DNA from: JAWXBK01 sp040878185
GTDB taxonomy: Bacteria; Pseudomonadota; Alphaproteobacteria; Dongiales; Dongiaceae
Reading direction: 5' to 3'
Assembly (NCBI GenBank): GCA_040878185.1
Contig: JBBDMS010000040.1
Location: 22,728-86,727, forward strand
Length of the DNA stretch: 64,000 nucleotides
Shown here piece after piece: positions 62,042 through 64,000 of this stretch. The position numbers and the translations under genes are program-made. Each line of letters starts with the position of its first letter. The first letter of the stretch is position 1. Below the pieces are notes generated by a model. It saw only the letters and a program-made list of their open reading frames with translations. It made no database searches and had not been told where the DNA came from.

Positions 62042-63822
62042 GCGTCCTCGTCTCCTTGCCCCTGTGTCGCGTCGGTCGCGGGATCGGAGGGCGCCGCGGT
62101 TCCGCCGCGCTCGCGCACGGCGGCGATTTCGGCGCCCGGAAAACGCTCGCGCACCGCGCGGACCAGCGGATGCGATTCGGCGTCACTGAGCTGGCGTTGC
62201 TTTTCCGCCGCATTGCGTTCGGCGATGCTCGGCTCGCCGGCATCCGACGAGATTGCGACGATCCAGCGGCGCCCGGTCCATTCGCCCAGCAGCCCGGCGA
62301 GTCGGCCGGAAAGATTGCGCGGCGCGTGTTCGTTCGGATTGATTTCGAGACGGCCCGCTTCGAAGCGCACCGGACGCACGTTGCGCATCAGATGCGCGTG
62401 CAGGATCGCCTCGCGCCGTTCGGCGACCAGCGCGACGATCTCTTCGTAGTTCTGCGGATCGGCGAGGGGAGTGGGCGCCACCTCCGCGGTCGCATCCGGC
62501 ATCGCCACGCCAACCGGTTCGCCACGCGGTTCCGCCGCCGGCATCGAGCGGCCCGACCGATCGCCGGCGACCGCACGCGCGCCGCCGCCCGAACCTGAAC
62601 CGCCGGATGCACCAGTCGACGAAACCCCGCCGGCCGGTGCCGCGTTGGTCATCGCCGCCGCCCCGCCAAGCTGGCGCACCAGATCGCCCGGCGGCGGCAG
62701 ATCGGCGGCATGCATCAGCCGGATCAGCACCATCTCGACCGCCTGTTTCGGCGCCGGCGCGAATTGCACTTCGCCCAGCCCCTTCAGAAGCATCTGCCAG
62801 TTCCGCGTCAGGATCGGCATCGCGAGACCTTGAGCGAGCGCGGCACCGCGGGTGCGTTCGACCTCGGGCACACCGGGCGCCTCGGCCAGCCGCGGCATCA
62901 GCTTGAGCCGGGTGAGCCAGTGCGTGAGATCGAGCAGGTCCTGCAGCACCACGATCGGATCGGCGCCCGCCTCGTACATATCGGCGAAGAGGTCGAGCGT
63001 GCCGCCGGCATCGCCGCGCATCAGCGCTTCGTAGAGATCGAAAAGGCGCGTGCGATCGGCGAGGCCGAGCATCTCGCGCACCTGCGCCTCGTCGACCGGT
63101 CCTTCGGCGCGCGAGATCGCCTGATCGAGCAGCGAGAGACCGTCGCGCGCCGAACCGTCGGCCGCGCGCGCGATCATCGCGAGCGCCTCCGGCGTCACCT
63201 CGGCGCCTTCCGATGCCGCGATCTGCGCGAAATGGCGCACCAGCGTGTCGGCATCGATGCGGCGCAGGTCGAAACGCTGGCAGCGCGAGAGCACCGTCAC
63301 CGGCACCTTGCGAATCTCGGTGGTGGCGAAGATGAACTTCACATGCTCGGGCGGTTCCTCGAGCGTCTTCAGCAGCGCGTTGAAGGCGCTGGTCGAAAGC
63401 ATATGCACTTCGTCAATGATGTAGATCTTGTAGCGCGCCTGTACCGGGCGATAGCGCACGCCCTCGATCAGCTCGCGGATATCGGCGACGCCGGTGCGGC
63501 TCGCGGCATCCATCTCGATCACGTCGACATGGCGGTCCTCGGCGATCGCGCGGCAGTTCTCGCATTCGCCGCAGGGTTCCGCGGTCGGCCCGCTCTTGCC
63601 GTCGGGGCCGATGCAGTTGAAGCCGCGCGCGAGGATGCGCGCCGTCGTCGTCTTGCCGACGCCGCGCACGCCGGTGAGGATGAAGGCATGAGCGAGCCGG
63701 CCGCGGTCGATCGCGCTCTTGAGGGTGCGGACCATGCCCTCCTGGCCGATCAGATCGGCAAAGCGCGCCGGACGATATTTCCGGGCGAGGACGCGGTATG
63801 CGCTGACGGGCTGATCGTTCAT
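62038..63822 (-). CDS. dnaX: DNA polymerase III subunits tau/gamma
   Basis: 594 residues from ATG 63822. Walker A GVRGVGKTTT (51-60), zinc-binding Cys70, Cys84, Cys87, Cys90, Walker B IIDEVHML and sensor ATTEIRKVP, with a Ser-Arg-Cys arginine finger. A Gly/Ala/Ser linker near 400-440 leads to the tau-specific C-terminus. No poly-A slippery site of the E. coli type is visible in the linker, so a gamma form by frameshift is not supported. Directly downstream of the SRP RNA. Confidence 0.97.
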   Translation of the reverse strand: MNDQPVSAYRVLARKYRPARFADLIGQEGMVRTLKSAIDRGRLAHAFILTGVRGVGKTTTARILARGFNCIGPDGKSGPTAEPCGECENCRAIAEDRHVDVIEMDAASRTGVADIRELIEGVRYRPVQARYKIYIIDEVHMLSTSAFNALLKTLEEPPEHVKFIFATTEIRKVPVTVLSRCQRFDLRRIDADTLVRHFAQIAASEGAEVTPEALAMIARAADGSARDGLSLLDQAISRAEGPVDEAQVREMLGLADRTRLFDLYEALMRGDAGGTLDLFADMYEAGADPIVVLQDLLDLTHWLTRLKLMPRLAEAPGVPEVERTRGAALAQGLAMPILTRNWQMLLKGLGEVQFAPAPKQAVEMVLIRLMHAADLPPPGDLVRQLGGAAAMTNAAPAGGVSSTGASGGSGSGGGARAVAGDRSGRSMPAAEPRGEPVGVAMPDATAEVAPTPLADPQNYEEIVALVAERREAILHAHLMRNVRPVRFEAGRLEINPNEHAPRNLSGRLAGLLGEWTGRRWIVAISSDAGEPSIAERNAAEKQRQLSDAESHPLVRAVRERFPGAEIAAVRERGGTAAPSDPATDATQGQGDEDA

Positions 63823-63922
63823 GGCGGTGTTGCGGATCGGATGGCTCGGGCCTGACCTTCGTATGGGCGCGGGCGCACCGGCACTGGCAGCAATCCAGGG
63901 GCACACCGACGGGGCGCAATGT

Positions 63923-64000
63923 TCCGAGGTGGGAGACCGGACGAACGACCCGGGCGGAAACTCGTTACGGCTGCTTCCTTCCGGACCTGACCGGGTTGGC
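63923..64000 (-). ncRNA. ffs: Signal recognition particle RNA (5' end outside window)
   Basis: On the minus strand from the right edge, GGTCAGGTCCGGAAGGAAGC is the invariant SRP RNA domain IV loop that binds Ffh, followed by GCCGTAACGA and then a 3' side ending near CTCCCACCTCGG. The 5' half lies beyond the window. Position upstream of dnaX is standard in Alphaproteobacteria. The exact 3' end is estimated. Confidence 0.93.

Noticed and set aside
62038..63822. Programmed frameshift in dnaX giving a gamma subunit
   Set aside because: No A-rich slippery heptamer visible in the linker-coding region; a full tau-length frame is intact.

Overview
The window is GC-rich DNA from an alphaproteobacterium, probably Rhodospirillales-like. 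The evidence is three gene runs typical of that class: an SRP RNA directly upstream of dnaX-ybaB-recR (right edge), rpmH-rnpA-yidD-yidC-engB-argB followed by dapD-dapE (39.4-48 kb), and def with fmt-truA (48.6-50.9 kb). Lineage is inferred from gene order and protein style only. No integrase, transposase, phage gene or CRISPR array was seen.

Layout. (1) 1-5.8 kb, minus strand: a membrane GT-C glycosyltransferase, a GT2 glycosyltransferase, an agmatinase-family protein lacking the first metal-ligand His, and the start of a dimethylglycine/sarcosine dehydrogenase that runs off the left edge. (2) 5.9-11.6 kb: a cell-surface polysaccharide island (methyltransferase, rhamnosyltransferase-like GT2, Wzx-like flippase, GT4, Aur1-like PAP2 enzyme). 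Its first two genes have clearly lower GC. (3) 11.9-20.1 kb: a histidine-ammonia-lyase-like MIO enzyme between two YhfF-like ASCH-domain genes, facing a polyamine-type ABC transporter operon with a Tat-exported binding protein, and a divergent GcvA-like LysR regulator. This looks like an uptake-and-deamination module for an unidentified substrate. (4) 20.2-22.8 kb: a thioredoxin-NhaA fusion and a 2OG-Fe(II) oxygenase. (5) 23.0-26.5 kb: a low-GC three-gene operon of an HTH-like protein, an N6-adenine DNA methylase and a PIN nuclease, close to tRNA-Arg(ACG); a candidate defence or toxin-antitoxin-like cassette. (6) 27-38.8 kb: an OmpA-like lipoprotein, a DUF4864 protein, gpt, panBC, a K+-channel-like protein, a gamma-glutamyltransferase, an RlmI-like rRNA methylase, an AraC/MFS divergent pair, a small membrane protein and an orphan histidine kinase. 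(7) 39.3-48.6 kb: the ribosome/membrane-insertion/arginine/lysine run, with a second gamma-glutamyltransferase inserted. (8) 48.6-64 kb: truA-fmt-def, rmuC, a stomatin/NfeD pair, a DUF4139 protein, hydantoinase A/B, an adenylate/guanylate cyclase, and recR-ybaB-dnaX-SRP RNA.

The two regions most worth following up are the ASCH-HAL-ASCH/ABC/LysR module, whose lyase keeps the catalytic core but has Asn at the His position used by histidine ammonia-lyase to hold imidazole, and the HTH-methylase-PIN operon. Most genes sit in tight operons with ATGA-type overlaps. Several genes use GTG starts, including rpmH, the PIN gene, a GT4 gene and the first transporter permease.
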